Source: a virus. From it: DNA of 36,918 nucleotides. The position numbers and the translations under genes are program-made. Shown piece by piece: positions 21,155-30,077 of the stretch (positions are counted from its first letter, which is position 1; the number at the start of each line of letters is the position of its first letter). The notes below the pieces were generated by a model that was not told the DNA's origin, did no database searches, and saw only the letters and a list, made by a program, of their open reading frames with translations. The stretch spans positions 1 through 36,918 of IMG/VR virus record IMGVR_UViG_3300021964_000202; one strand, written 5' to 3'.

Positions 21155-22594
21155 GAAGAAAGTTTATTAATTTGTTCGATGTGGAAATACCCGTACAAAA
21201 CAAAACCCTATGAACATCAGAGGGAAGCACTTAAGATATCTGCACATAAATCTGAGTTTGCTTACTTTATGGAAATGGGCACAGGCAAAACTAAAGTTAC
21301 TATTGATAACATTGCTTGGTTGTATTTACAAAATAAAATTGATTCGTGTTTAATTATTGCACCTAAATCAGTTTATACAGTATGGCAAACAGAAATAGAA
21401 ACACATTTACCTGATGAAGTTGAATATTATATTTACAGATGGAATATAGATAAAAAAAATAAAGATAAAACTAAATTATTAAATATCTTTCTTATTAATG
21501 TAGAGGCTTTATCTACTAAGAGAGGTTTTGATGCTTGTGTTAATTACTTATCTAAAAGACCCCAAAATATGGTAGTGTTGGATGAATCCACAACCATAAA
21601 GAACCGAACAGCAAAAAGAACAAAAAACATATTAAAACTACGAACACTATCCGCCATAAGGCGTATACTAACAGGATCGCCAATAACAAAATCTCCATTG
21701 GATCTATATACACAATGTCAATTTTTAAATCCACAACTTTTAGGCTTTAGCAGCTACTTAACATTCAGAAACAGATATGCTGAAATGGGTGATATTCCAG
21801 TGGGTTCTGGTAGATATATTAGTATCCCAAAATATTACAAAAACTTACAAGAGCTAGAAAATAAACTAAAAGGCTTTTCTTCTAGGGTTCGTAAAGACCA
21901 ATGTTTAGATCTAGAACCTAAAGTAAGGCAGAAAAGATATATTGAATTAGAAGGTGAGGCTAAAAGAATATATGAAAAGCTGCGAATCAATGCTCTAGCT
22001 ATAGTTGAGGATAGCACTATTAGTTTTTCTAATAAACTTACTGAAATTATTAAACTGCATCAGGTTTGTAATGGGTTTACTAAAGATGATGATGGTAAAA
22101 TACTTAACTTGCACAATCATAAACTACAAGCGTTGGAAGATATTCTTGAAGAAACAGATGGTAAAGTTATTATCTGGGCCAACTACATCCACAACCTAGA
22201 AGAAATTATACAGTTTCTTAAAAACAAATATGGTGAAGATTCTGTAGTAAGTATCTATGGTGCTACTTCAGTAGAAGATAGACAAGAAGCAATACGTAGA
22301 ATTCAAAAAGATGACAAGACAAGATTCTTTGTGGGTAACCCTACAACTGGTGGCTTTGGTCTTACACTTACTGCTTGCAATACAGTTATTTACTATTCTA
22401 ATAATTATAATTTAGAAGTGCGTATGCAATCAGAAGACCGTGCTCATAGAATGGGCCAAAAAGGAACTGTTGTTTATATTGATATTGTAGCACGTGGTAC
22501 ATTAGATGAGGCTATCATGAAGTCATTAACAAATAAAGGGAGAGTTGCTGCAAAAACATTAGGAGAAGAAGAATTAAAAAGTTGGTTAATATGA
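21149..22594 (+). CDS. SNF2-type DEAD/H helicase (481 aa)
   Basis: Motif I MGTGKT (43-48), II DEST (145-148), III LTGSPI (near 174-179), helicase C-terminal part with ANYIHNLEEIIQFL, GGFGLTLTACNTVI and motif VI QSEDRAHRMGQ. Such proteins translocate on double-stranded DNA and are common in phages, where they help recombination or fork restart. It is on the plus strand between minus-strand blocks. No Shine-Dalgarno precedes ATG 21149; an ATG at 21179 is an alternative. The end overlaps a tiny hydrophobic frame. Confidence 0.93.
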   Translation: MQEESLLICSMWKYPYKTKPYEHQREALKISAHKSEFAYFMEMGTGKTKVTIDNIAWLYLQNKIDSCLIIAPKSVYTVWQTEIETHLPDEVEYYIYRWNIDKKNKDKTKLLNIFLINVEALSTKRGFDACVNYLSKRPQNMVVLDESTTIKNRTAKRTKNILKLRTLSAIRRILTGSPITKSPLDLYTQCQFLNPQLLGFSSYLTFRNRYAEMGDIPVGSGRYISIPKYYKNLQELENKLKGFSSRVRKDQCLDLEPKVRQKRYIELEGEAKRIYEKLRINALAIVEDSTISFSNKLTEIIKLHQVCNGFTKDDDGKILNLHNHKLQALEDILEETDGKVIIWANYIHNLEEIIQFLKNKYGEDSVVSIYGATSVEDRQEAIRRIQKDDKTRFFVGNPTTGGFGLTLTACNTVIYYSNNYNLEVRMQSEDRAHRMGQKGTVVYIDIVARGTLDEAIMKSLTNKGRVAAKTLGEEELKSWLI

Positions 22595-22656
22595 TTGAAA
22601 GTATAATTTTAATAGAAATAGCTTTGCTGACTATTGCTTATTTTGCAACTCAGTAA
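22591..22656 (+). CDS. Possible tiny membrane peptide (21 aa)
   Basis: ATG 22591 overlaps the SNF2 stop (ATGA) and the frame ends at 22656, running 26 bases into the antisense end of the exonuclease gene. The peptide (MIESIILIEIALLTIAYFATQ in two halves: MIESIILIEI and ALLTIAYFATQ) is hydrophobic. It could be chance at this length; coupling to the SNF2 gene is the only support. Confidence 0.25.
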   Translation: MIESIILIEIALLTIAYFATQ

Positions 22657-23296
22657 AAGTATTTAAACGTTCTAAGAATTTTTCACCGTACTCTTTAAGG
22701 TCGGCTTCAGATAATTTAAATTCTTGGTATTGTAGATTTCTTGTACAGATGGATATAACTCCTTGTTCTATAGGACCGTAGTTTAATGTGTGTGCTAAAT
22801 AATAAGCACCCAATTGTAATTTATAATCTTCTACCCATTCTTCTTTTTTAAATTTGTTAGCTTGTTTCCAGTCAACGATAGATGGTTTATCATAAGCCAT
22901 GGCAACTAAATCACATGTTCCTGCAAATAAATTTTTATATTCTAAACTAACTTCATTACCCCATACTTCAGATAACTTAATATTATCTAAAATAATTTTA
23001 GCCATCATTCTAGGTTTTGTTCCCTCAGGGGTATCATTATAATAACCTTGTCCTGTTAATGTATATTCTAATACTTGGTGCATCTCAGTTCCAATAGAAC
23101 TAGCTTGTCTCATTATACGATCTGCTTCTTCATTACCCACACGTCTTCTCCAGTTGTCTAAAAACTTTTGATCTTTAGTAGCACCTAAGATTGTAGTTAC
23201 TGAAGGTACTTTAGCTTCACCAACTAAATATTTACGCCCGGTTGTATCTGAAAATCTATTATAATGTTTATAGGGATATTTTCTGACTAGTTCCAT
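22631..23296 (-). CDS. RecB/Cas4-like PD-(D/E)XK exonuclease (221 aa)
   Basis: The core carries H73 in GTEMHQV, E115/E119, D129 in AGTCDLVA, D142-x-K144 in IVDWKQA, and the QLGAYY motif (161-166), as in RecB-family phage exonucleases. It likely degrades host DNA or makes 3' ends for recombination, perhaps with the SNF2 protein that converges on it. It is the last gene of the long minus-strand run from 36918. No terminator is seen between the converging stops. Confidence 0.9.
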   Translation of the reverse strand: MELVRKYPYKHYNRFSDTTGRKYLVGEAKVPSVTTILGATKDQKFLDNWRRRVGNEEADRIMRQASSIGTEMHQVLEYTLTGQGYYNDTPEGTKPRMMAKIILDNIKLSEVWGNEVSLEYKNLFAGTCDLVAMAYDKPSIVDWKQANKFKKEEWVEDYKLQLGAYYLAHTLNYGPIEQGVISICTRNLQYQEFKLSEADLKEYGEKFLERLNTFTELQNKQ

Positions 23297-23308
23297 TAGT
23301 CATTCATA

Positions 23309-23485
23309 CTACAAATGATTGGAAAGTACAGCCATAAATATTGCAAACATTCCGCCTACAATAATCTTTTCTATTCTATTTATTCTTTGTTCCATTCTAT
23401 CAATTCTATCAAAAGTCTGCTTTTGCATTAATCTGCAAATCTTTTCGTGATTATCTATTCTATTTAATGCAGATTTTCTAGCCAC
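23309..23485 (-). CDS. Small coiled-coil/membrane protein, XhlA-like (58 aa)
   Basis: A GTG start at 23485 with AGAGG 8 bases before it, overlapping the 1024-aa gene's stop by 8 bases. The protein has an amphipathic coiled-coil part (DRIDRMEQRINRIEKIIVGG) followed by a C-terminal membrane span (MFAIFMAVLSN). That layout is like haemolysin XhlA and phage lysis accessory proteins. It lies at the end of the virion genes, a usual lysis position, but no endolysin is seen nearby, so a holin-type role is inference. Confidence 0.7.
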   Translation of the reverse strand: MARKSALNRIDNHEKICRLMQKQTFDRIDRMEQRINRIEKIIVGGMFAIFMAVLSNHL

Positions 23486-26400
23486 GTTTAATTCCTCTTT
23501 GTGCTATTGCAGCTCCTGTTGGATCGTTAGGAAATAATGCTTGAAATTGATTAGCATCTACTTGTCCGGTAGCCGGTGCTATCATAGGTTGTTGATTATT
23601 ATTAACAGCTTGTCCAACATCTGCTAACTCCATATCATCAGTTATACCTGCTTGATCAGCTTCTTCATCTCTAGCTGCTTGATCAATTTCAACAGCTTCC
23701 TGATTAACCATAGTTGATTTAACATAGTCTACCATTTGATTATCTGTATTAACGTTACCCGAGCTTTTTGTAAAATCTTGAGCAAACATAGCTTCAAGTG
23801 TATCTTTTGGTATTGTTTTATCATCGTATCTAGGTTGTTCAATATTGTATGACATATTTAATAACTTTTCTTGAATAGCTTTAGGATCTACATCTTTAGG
23901 ATTTACCCTTGGTAAATCTTTATCTTCATCAGCCATATAGTTTGAAAGTCTTGCAAACGCTTCTCTTTTCTGAGTTAAGCCTGCAGCTGTTAATTTAGGA
24001 TTGATACTTCTTATTTTAAATTTACCATCTACTCCTATACCTTTTCCTTTAAGACCTTGTACTAATTCATCTACACCTAATGCATCATTCATATATCTTA
24101 ATGCAGTAGGGTCTGTTAACATTTTACCAGCACGTCTAGCTAATAATAAAAATATTGCAGGAGCGAAAGGATTTACTGCAAACATACCCGCACCTACAAA
24201 CATACCACCAGCTACAGATCCAAATGACCCGAGTGTCATTCTTCTCTGTAAGAAGGTAGATGTATCGGATAAAGGTACATCCGAAACTGCTTTCATATAG
24301 TTAGCGAATTTAAAGAAATCTTCAGCACCATCTTTACCTAGTAAGCTAGCCATTTTAGCTCTACCTAAGTCTGCTGTAGCTTCTCCTACACCTAACTTGT
24401 TCATAAATTTGTTTATATTAAAATCAGCAAAGTCTTTTGGACTAAATCTAATTTGACTTAAATCATAAATACCATTGTTTAGTTTTACATCATCTATACT
24501 AAAACCTCTTCTTGCTTCCATAGCTTCTGAACCTATTGCTCTCATAGCATCTTGTGCATATTCAGTTCCTGCTTTAACACCAAGTGATTCACCAACAACA
24601 TCTTTAAAGATTGATTGTGCAGCTGGACTTCCTGCTGAATCAAATGATCCTAAGAATGCATTAAACATATATCTTGCTTTAGCAGCTTCAAATAATCTTT
24701 TTCCGTTTTCAGAAGCTTTAGGCCCTGCAGCTCCAATAATAACTTTGAATTGTTCAATAGCTTCAGGTGAGTTAGATGCAAACACATCTCTTTCCATAGT
24801 TTGAAACATCTTATCTCTAGGAAATCTTTGCATTCCATAGATTCCATTTACACCTTGTGATGTAAATAAATTTTGATCAAACCCTCTCATTTTACCTACA
24901 AGACCACCTGCTTTCTTTAAAAAACCCATAGATGCAGAGAAGGTTGCATTAGCATCATATAATTTAGCATAAAGTTGTTCAGCATCTCTTAAGTTGTTGT
25001 TTAAAAATGATTCTGCTACTTCTTTACCTTGGCCTTTAGTCATTTCTTCGTACGCAGTTTTAATACCTTCATCTTTTAAAAAAGTATCTTTTGTTAATTT
25101 TGCACCAAATGAATTTAAATCATTTTCCATAGCTTCTCTTAACCCAAATACAGAAGCTCTTATATTTTGATATTGTGTTCCTTCAATAGCTCGGTTCATC
25201 ATTTTCATTAAACCACCATATTGTTTAGGAGTAATCATTTCATCACCCATCATTTTTACTGCTTGCATAAAAAGATTAAGTGGATCACCTGACATTTTTA
25301 AAATTTCATTTATCTTTTGTGGATTAACACCATCAGATATAAATCTATTCATATCAGGAAACATTTGTCTATTTTGATCTAAAAATTCTGATGATATTCT
25401 TTTTAAATTTTCCATTGGAATAACTTTAGGGTTACCAACTGTTTCAGCTAATGTATCAAATGCTTTATACTTAGCTCCAATTAATGCAGATCTATCAGCA
25501 AATACTTTAGCTGCTTGATTATAAATAGAAGAAGATAATGCGGATGTTTTCATGATAGGTGCAAATTTTGCTAATGAATTTAAATATTGTTTACCTGCAG
25601 CTTGTTCAGCACCTTGTAAAGCTTCTCTTCCAATACCAGATATAAATGGAAATACACCAACTGTTTTAAAATAATCTTTACCTACACCAGATAAAACTCC
25701 ATCTTCAATCGCAGTGTTAAGTGGTAAAGGTAATCCTTTATCTCTTGCATATTGTGCCAACTCTTTTGCCTTAGCACCTTTAGTGCCAAATAATTTAGAA
25801 CCTAATTTACCTATTGGCCCTGAAATAAATGGTGTAAGTGCAGCAGCTCCTGCGTTCCACATTAAAGCGTTCTTAGTTGCATCTGCAGCATTTAATAAAA
25901 TATCGTTATCTATTTTTTGTTGAGGTATATCTGCAAACTCATCTGTAATTGTACTTGCAATTAAAGTTCCTGCTTGTTCATTTAATACATCATAAGTAAC
26001 AGAACCTACACCAGCACCTGCTGTACCTCCCATAACTGAATATAACTCAGCTCTACCTAATGGACTTTTAACTACTTTAGCTGGAGCATCAGCTACTCTT
26101 GCAAGTAATTTAAGAGCACCACCAAATAATTTTAATCTACCAGGCATCTTATCTGCTAATTTATCTGCAGCTTTCTTAAAGAAGCCAGGGCCTTTTTGCC
26201 ATAAGTTTCCTGATTTAGCGGCACCATATATTTTTTTTCTCATTAGTAAGTATGGTGCAATTGATCCTGATAGGTCACCTGCTAATTCTGCAGTTGGTCT
26301 GCCTTTTACAAAGTAAGGATTATCTTCTGCTGCTAAAGCTGCCGCAATTGGATCTTTAAGGTATTCTTCTTCTCTTGCTATATTTTTAGCAGCAAAATTT

Positions 26401-26552
26401 CTTTGTGATTGTAGTTCGCCCATTGATGGGCCTTTAAGATCACCTCTTTCAATTAAAGTATTTATAATTTGTCTTTGTTCTTTTGATAGTCTAGATGGAT
26501 CTAAACTTTTGTCATCTAAACTTTTCTGTAATGCTTTTATTGATGTAGCCAT
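23478..26552 (-). CDS. Large internal virion-like protein (1024 aa)
   Basis: The longest gene in the window. No enzyme motif is visible. The N-terminal third has Gly/Ala-rich, weakly hydrophobic stretches (GGTAGAGVGSVTYDV, GPIGKLGSKLFG), and a second hydrophobic part lies near residues 770-800 (GGMFVGAGMFAVNPFAPAIF). The rest is helical with Lys, Ala and Met. The layout resembles T7-type internal core or ejection proteins that cross the envelope; a tape measure is the alternative. Stop and start overlap the neighbours by a few bases. Confidence 0.85.
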   Translation of the reverse strand: MATSIKALQKSLDDKSLDPSRLSKEQRQIINTLIERGDLKGPSMGELQSQRNFAAKNIAREEEYLKDPIAAALAAEDNPYFVKGRPTAELAGDLSGSIAPYLLMRKKIYGAAKSGNLWQKGPGFFKKAADKLADKMPGRLKLFGGALKLLARVADAPAKVVKSPLGRAELYSVMGGTAGAGVGSVTYDVLNEQAGTLIASTITDEFADIPQQKIDNDILLNAADATKNALMWNAGAAALTPFISGPIGKLGSKLFGTKGAKAKELAQYARDKGLPLPLNTAIEDGVLSGVGKDYFKTVGVFPFISGIGREALQGAEQAAGKQYLNSLAKFAPIMKTSALSSSIYNQAAKVFADRSALIGAKYKAFDTLAETVGNPKVIPMENLKRISSEFLDQNRQMFPDMNRFISDGVNPQKINEILKMSGDPLNLFMQAVKMMGDEMITPKQYGGLMKMMNRAIEGTQYQNIRASVFGLREAMENDLNSFGAKLTKDTFLKDEGIKTAYEEMTKGQGKEVAESFLNNNLRDAEQLYAKLYDANATFSASMGFLKKAGGLVGKMRGFDQNLFTSQGVNGIYGMQRFPRDKMFQTMERDVFASNSPEAIEQFKVIIGAAGPKASENGKRLFEAAKARYMFNAFLGSFDSAGSPAAQSIFKDVVGESLGVKAGTEYAQDAMRAIGSEAMEARRGFSIDDVKLNNGIYDLSQIRFSPKDFADFNINKFMNKLGVGEATADLGRAKMASLLGKDGAEDFFKFANYMKAVSDVPLSDTSTFLQRRMTLGSFGSVAGGMFVGAGMFAVNPFAPAIFLLLARRAGKMLTDPTALRYMNDALGVDELVQGLKGKGIGVDGKFKIRSINPKLTAAGLTQKREAFARLSNYMADEDKDLPRVNPKDVDPKAIQEKLLNMSYNIEQPRYDDKTIPKDTLEAMFAQDFTKSSGNVNTDNQMVDYVKSTMVNQEAVEIDQAARDEEADQAGITDDMELADVGQAVNNNQQPMIAPATGQVDANQFQALFPNDPTGAAIAQRGIKRG

Positions 26553-28744
26553 TAGAACATCTCCAATAATTCTTTAGTTGATTTTTCAGTGAATGGGTTT
26601 GTTAATTCTTCTGGTTGATCACCTGTTCCTGAAGTAATTCCATATTTTCTTTTGAAATTATCTAATGTTCCAGTTTCTCCAAGTAATCCATCTCTCCATT
26701 GATTTTCTAAAGATTGTATATCTCCTAGGATTGTATTATTTACTGATGATAAATCTCTAATTACATCTCTTTGACCTCTTAATAATGGGAAGATGTTTAC
26801 AAGTTCTTTAGCCATCTTAATATCTTTTTCTGTTAAACGGTCTTTTGATTTTAATGAGTTCGCTAACGCGTAAACCATCACCGTTTCGTTAATAGCTAAT
26901 TGAGAAAGTTTCTGTTTATCTTCTTCACCAGTAGCTTGTTGGATAGCTTTCATAATTTTATCTTTAACAACTGAGTCTCCAAGTAAACTGTCTACTTTTT
27001 TCTCAGCTTGTTTTCTTTCTAAATTTTCTCCAACCATTAAGTCATTTATTAATTTATCTCTTTCAAACTGTAATCTTTCATTAGCTGCTTCTGCAGAGTC
27101 ATACATTTTTCTTCCTGTAATATCTTCAAACGCACTTCCTAATCTTTGACTAAATAAATTGAATCGTCCAACTGGCCCTGCTCCAGTTTCACCTTTTTCT
27201 TGAAACTCTCTAAGAATATTAATTGATTTTTGTCCTAATGCATAAGCTCTGTACTTACCTTCTAGTTCTTTTAACAATTCTATTTGTGGTTTAGCTAATT
27301 CATCATTTTTTGCAAATCTATTGTATTGTCCTGGTGGAATTGTTCTATAAACATTTCTTCCATTTTGATCATACTGTCCTGGCATAGCTACTTGTACTGT
27401 ACCATCTTTTAATCTAATTCCTGTCATGTTAACCGTTTTTCCATTTTCGTTAAAAAATTGAACAACACCTGGGTCTCCTTCAGGATATTCATAAGCTTTG
27501 TTTTTTCTATCCATTTCATCAGAAGCAATCTCTAATGCACTCTGCATAAATTCATTTTGTAATTCATTTTCTTTAAGTTTAATCATTGCATAATTATTTA
27601 CAGCTGGGCCTAAAGCTCTACCAAATACTTCCATAGCTCCACCAATACCAGCTTTGCTTGTAGTACCAGACATTAATCCAGAAGCTAAGTTAGCTAAGAA
27701 TACAAGTTTAGCTTGCGATGATTGACCTTGCATTAATTCTGTTCTTATTTTTCTTGCTCTTTCAATAATATCATCTGTAACTTGTGCACCATCTGCAGAA
27801 GTTATTCTAGTTGGTTGGTTTAAATTTTCATTTGCTGATGTAACAATGTCACCAGCAGATTGTGTTCCACCTGGCTTTTGTTCAGTTTCTTGTGTTTCTT
27901 TTTTTGCAAGTTTAGTATCCTTTTGAGGTGGTGGAGCATCTGCAGTAATACCTGTTTCCGGTGGCACTGGTGCGATGTTGTTTACTACTTTAGTTAGATC
28001 AACTGTAGGCTCTCCAGGTAATTCAGACATATTATCAGGTACAGTTAAATTATCTGTAACTCCTGCAACAGCATCATCAAATGGTTTATATCCAACAGCA
28101 GTTTCTTTATCTCCTGCACCTCTTCCTGATGCTATTTTATTTCTTTCACCCGGTTTATTTATTGGTCTTCCTTTAGGATTATTCTTAACCATTTCTTCTA
28201 GGGATACTTGATTAATTGGTTTACCTAACACACCTTCAATACCAGGCATAAAACTTGCATTAGATGCAGTTGTACCTAGTGGTCTTTCTTTAATTAAATC
28301 TACTCCTCTTCCGATAACAGGACGTGCTGCTCTATAACCACCATATAATAATCCCGCACCAACAGCATATGGATTTCTTGATAACGCTGCAGATATACCT
28401 AAATCTGCAACATCTTTTCCAACGCCTGTCATTCCTAATTTTCTTGTTGCTTCACCAATTAAAGGGTACAACCCAAATGCTCCTGCAGTTCTAGTAGTAG
28501 CACCACCCATACCAAAAGGAGCATTAATTAAAAATCTTGGGTCTTTAATATTTCTTGCTACTCCACCTATATCAGAACCTAGCTTTGAAAAAAAACCAGG
28601 GCCTTTAGGAGTTGATGTTCTTGGATCTAATGGAAGATAACTTCCTGTATAAGTACCAGTATTCGCTTTGATTACTTTAAGATGACCTTTACGTAAAGCT
28701 TGTTTTCTAAAAATAGGACGATTTAAAACATTATTAATTGACAT
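26552..28744 (-). CDS. Large internal virion-like protein (730 aa)
   Basis: The first 160 residues are Gly/Ala-rich with loosely hydrophobic stretches (NAPFGMGGATTRTAGAFG, NPYAVGAGLLYGGYRAARP). A Pro/Thr-rich linker (~225-320) follows, then a long helical C-terminal part (LERKQAEKKVDSLLGDSV). No catalytic motif is seen. It overlaps the 1024-aa gene by one base. Like that protein, it fits an internal or ejection protein. The low-complexity middle may be flexible for passage through the tail. Confidence 0.85.
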   Translation of the reverse strand: MSINNVLNRPIFRKQALRKGHLKVIKANTGTYTGSYLPLDPRTSTPKGPGFFSKLGSDIGGVARNIKDPRFLINAPFGMGGATTRTAGAFGLYPLIGEATRKLGMTGVGKDVADLGISAALSRNPYAVGAGLLYGGYRAARPVIGRGVDLIKERPLGTTASNASFMPGIEGVLGKPINQVSLEEMVKNNPKGRPINKPGERNKIASGRGAGDKETAVGYKPFDDAVAGVTDNLTVPDNMSELPGEPTVDLTKVVNNIAPVPPETGITADAPPPQKDTKLAKKETQETEQKPGGTQSAGDIVTSANENLNQPTRITSADGAQVTDDIIERARKIRTELMQGQSSQAKLVFLANLASGLMSGTTSKAGIGGAMEVFGRALGPAVNNYAMIKLKENELQNEFMQSALEIASDEMDRKNKAYEYPEGDPGVVQFFNENGKTVNMTGIRLKDGTVQVAMPGQYDQNGRNVYRTIPPGQYNRFAKNDELAKPQIELLKELEGKYRAYALGQKSINILREFQEKGETGAGPVGRFNLFSQRLGSAFEDITGRKMYDSAEAANERLQFERDKLINDLMVGENLERKQAEKKVDSLLGDSVVKDKIMKAIQQATGEEDKQKLSQLAINETVMVYALANSLKSKDRLTEKDIKMAKELVNIFPLLRGQRDVIRDLSSVNNTILGDIQSLENQWRDGLLGETGTLDNFKRKYGITSGTGDQPEELTNPFTEKSTKELLEMF

Positions 28745-28752
28745 TAATCCTC

Positions 28753-29619
28753 CTATTGTTGTTGTCCAGCTTGGTATGCCGTGAATGCTCCTAATCCTGT
28801 TCCGATAGATTGTGCTAATGGACTTGTGCCAGGTTGTGTTGTCATCGTAATTCCAGACTGTGATTTAGGCCCTGCAGCATATAAGTTTGCAAGAAACTCT
28901 GCTCTTTGGTAAGGCTCGTATTGTTGTTGTAAAGTAGTTTGTCTTTGTGCATCAAGTGCTTGTTGAGCTAATTGCTGTTGAATTCCGCCAGCACCCATTA
29001 ATTGTTGTATATCAGACTGAGCCATTTGTTGTTGACCAGCACCTAAGTTTCCTAATTGTTGACCAGCAGCCATACCTAATTGTTGTTGTCTTTGAGCTGC
29101 ACCTAATGCAGTTCCAAATCCTTGAGCATTAGCTCTACCTTGAGCTTCCAAAATTCTATTTTGTAATTCTGCTTGTTGAACACCCTCACGTCCTCCACCA
29201 AAGGCACCTTGATTAACTGCCTGTGCTGATAGTTGATTTTGCATCATTTGTCCTTGTCTTCCAATTTCATCAGTAACATAAGATTGATAAGGGTTTAAAA
29301 ATTGATTTATTTGTGATTGACCTACAGGAGCTGCTGCACCTAATACTTGTGCTATACCTTGGTTAACAGTTCCAGCACCCGCACCTGTTGTTCCGGCAGC
29401 CGTTAGTCCTTGTTGTTGTAAAGCTGATCCAATACCCTGTCCGGCAACTTGTATACTAGGTAATTTTATAGGATCTTGAGAAACTTGTCTCGCTATATCC
29501 ATCAACTCAAGTTTTCTTTCTTCTATACCTGGAGCTTCTCTAACAAATTGTGTTTGAGATGCAGGAGTTGATGCTGGTGCTCCACCGCCTCCACCAAATA
29601 AATTACTTACAAAACTCAT
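28753..29619 (-). CDS. Gln/Ala/Gly-rich virion protein (288 aa)
   Basis: A very Gln-rich helical protein (e.g. AAQRQQQLGMAAGQQLG and QQQLAQQALDAQRQTTLQ) with a short Gly run near the N-terminus (FGGGGGAP). This type is common among virion genes of marine phages and probably forms part of the internal core or ejection machinery. No enzyme motif. It overlaps the next upstream gene by 4 bases (ATGA). Confidence 0.85.
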   Translation of the reverse strand: MSFVSNLFGGGGGAPASTPASQTQFVREAPGIEERKLELMDIARQVSQDPIKLPSIQVAGQGIGSALQQQGLTAAGTTGAGAGTVNQGIAQVLGAAAPVGQSQINQFLNPYQSYVTDEIGRQGQMMQNQLSAQAVNQGAFGGGREGVQQAELQNRILEAQGRANAQGFGTALGAAQRQQQLGMAAGQQLGNLGAGQQQMAQSDIQQLMGAGGIQQQLAQQALDAQRQTTLQQQYEPYQRAEFLANLYAAGPKSQSGITMTTQPGTSPLAQSIGTGLGAFTAYQAGQQQ

Positions 29620-30077
29620 TTAATATCCTTTACTAGTTGAACGTGTTTTTTCTTCCATCCCCATTTTTTGGAAACTTTTTCCCAACCAGGTCTTGCCCAA
29701 ATGCAAAGTCTTTTACATTTGTTTTGTTTAGCAAAGTTAGTTATATGATCTACAATTTTATCTTCCCATAGCTCTCTTCTTTTACCTGTACATATAATAA
29801 TTTCTAACTGATCGTAATTAGGCATAGAACCTATTCTTGTTACAGCTATACCAAATACTTTATTCTCTTCTGTTTCATCAGATCCAAACATAACAAATAG
29901 TTGTGCCTCATCTTTTAATAATAGACTATATATGTCAGAAGATTCTGCATATCTTCCAGAATAAATTAACGCTTCTTTAATCATAAATTCAGCTAAAGGC
30001 CAAAATCTTTCTACGTCTTTAGGTAGAACAGGTACAATATTTACTGATGGTTTAATTTTTTTTGCTGCTCGTGCCAC
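29616..30077 (-). CDS. GNAT-fold-like virion-cluster protein (153 aa)
   Basis: Order of strands and helices fits an N-acetyltransferase fold: VPVLPKDVERFWPLAEFMIKEAL, YSLLLKDEAQLFVMFGSD, KVFGIAVTRIG, YDQLEIIICTGKR, WEDKIVDHITNFAKQNKCKRLCIWAR, GWEKVSKKWGWKKK. The acetyl-CoA loop (Q/RxxGxG/A) is not seen, so it may be non-catalytic. T7-type phages carry a similar small protein (gp13) among internal virion genes; equivalence is inferred. Start overlaps the upstream gene. Confidence 0.8.
   Translation of the reverse strand: MARAAKKIKPSVNIVPVLPKDVERFWPLAEFMIKEALIYSGRYAESSDIYSLLLKDEAQLFVMFGSDETEENKVFGIAVTRIGSMPNYDQLEIIICTGKRRELWEDKIVDHITNFAKQNKCKRLCIWARPGWEKVSKKWGWKKKHVQLVKDIK

Noticed and set aside
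24001-25923. Plus-strand frames of 69-109 codons inside the large internal virion gene
   Set aside because: Antisense shadows with no start signals; the minus-strand gene is uninterrupted for 1024 codons.
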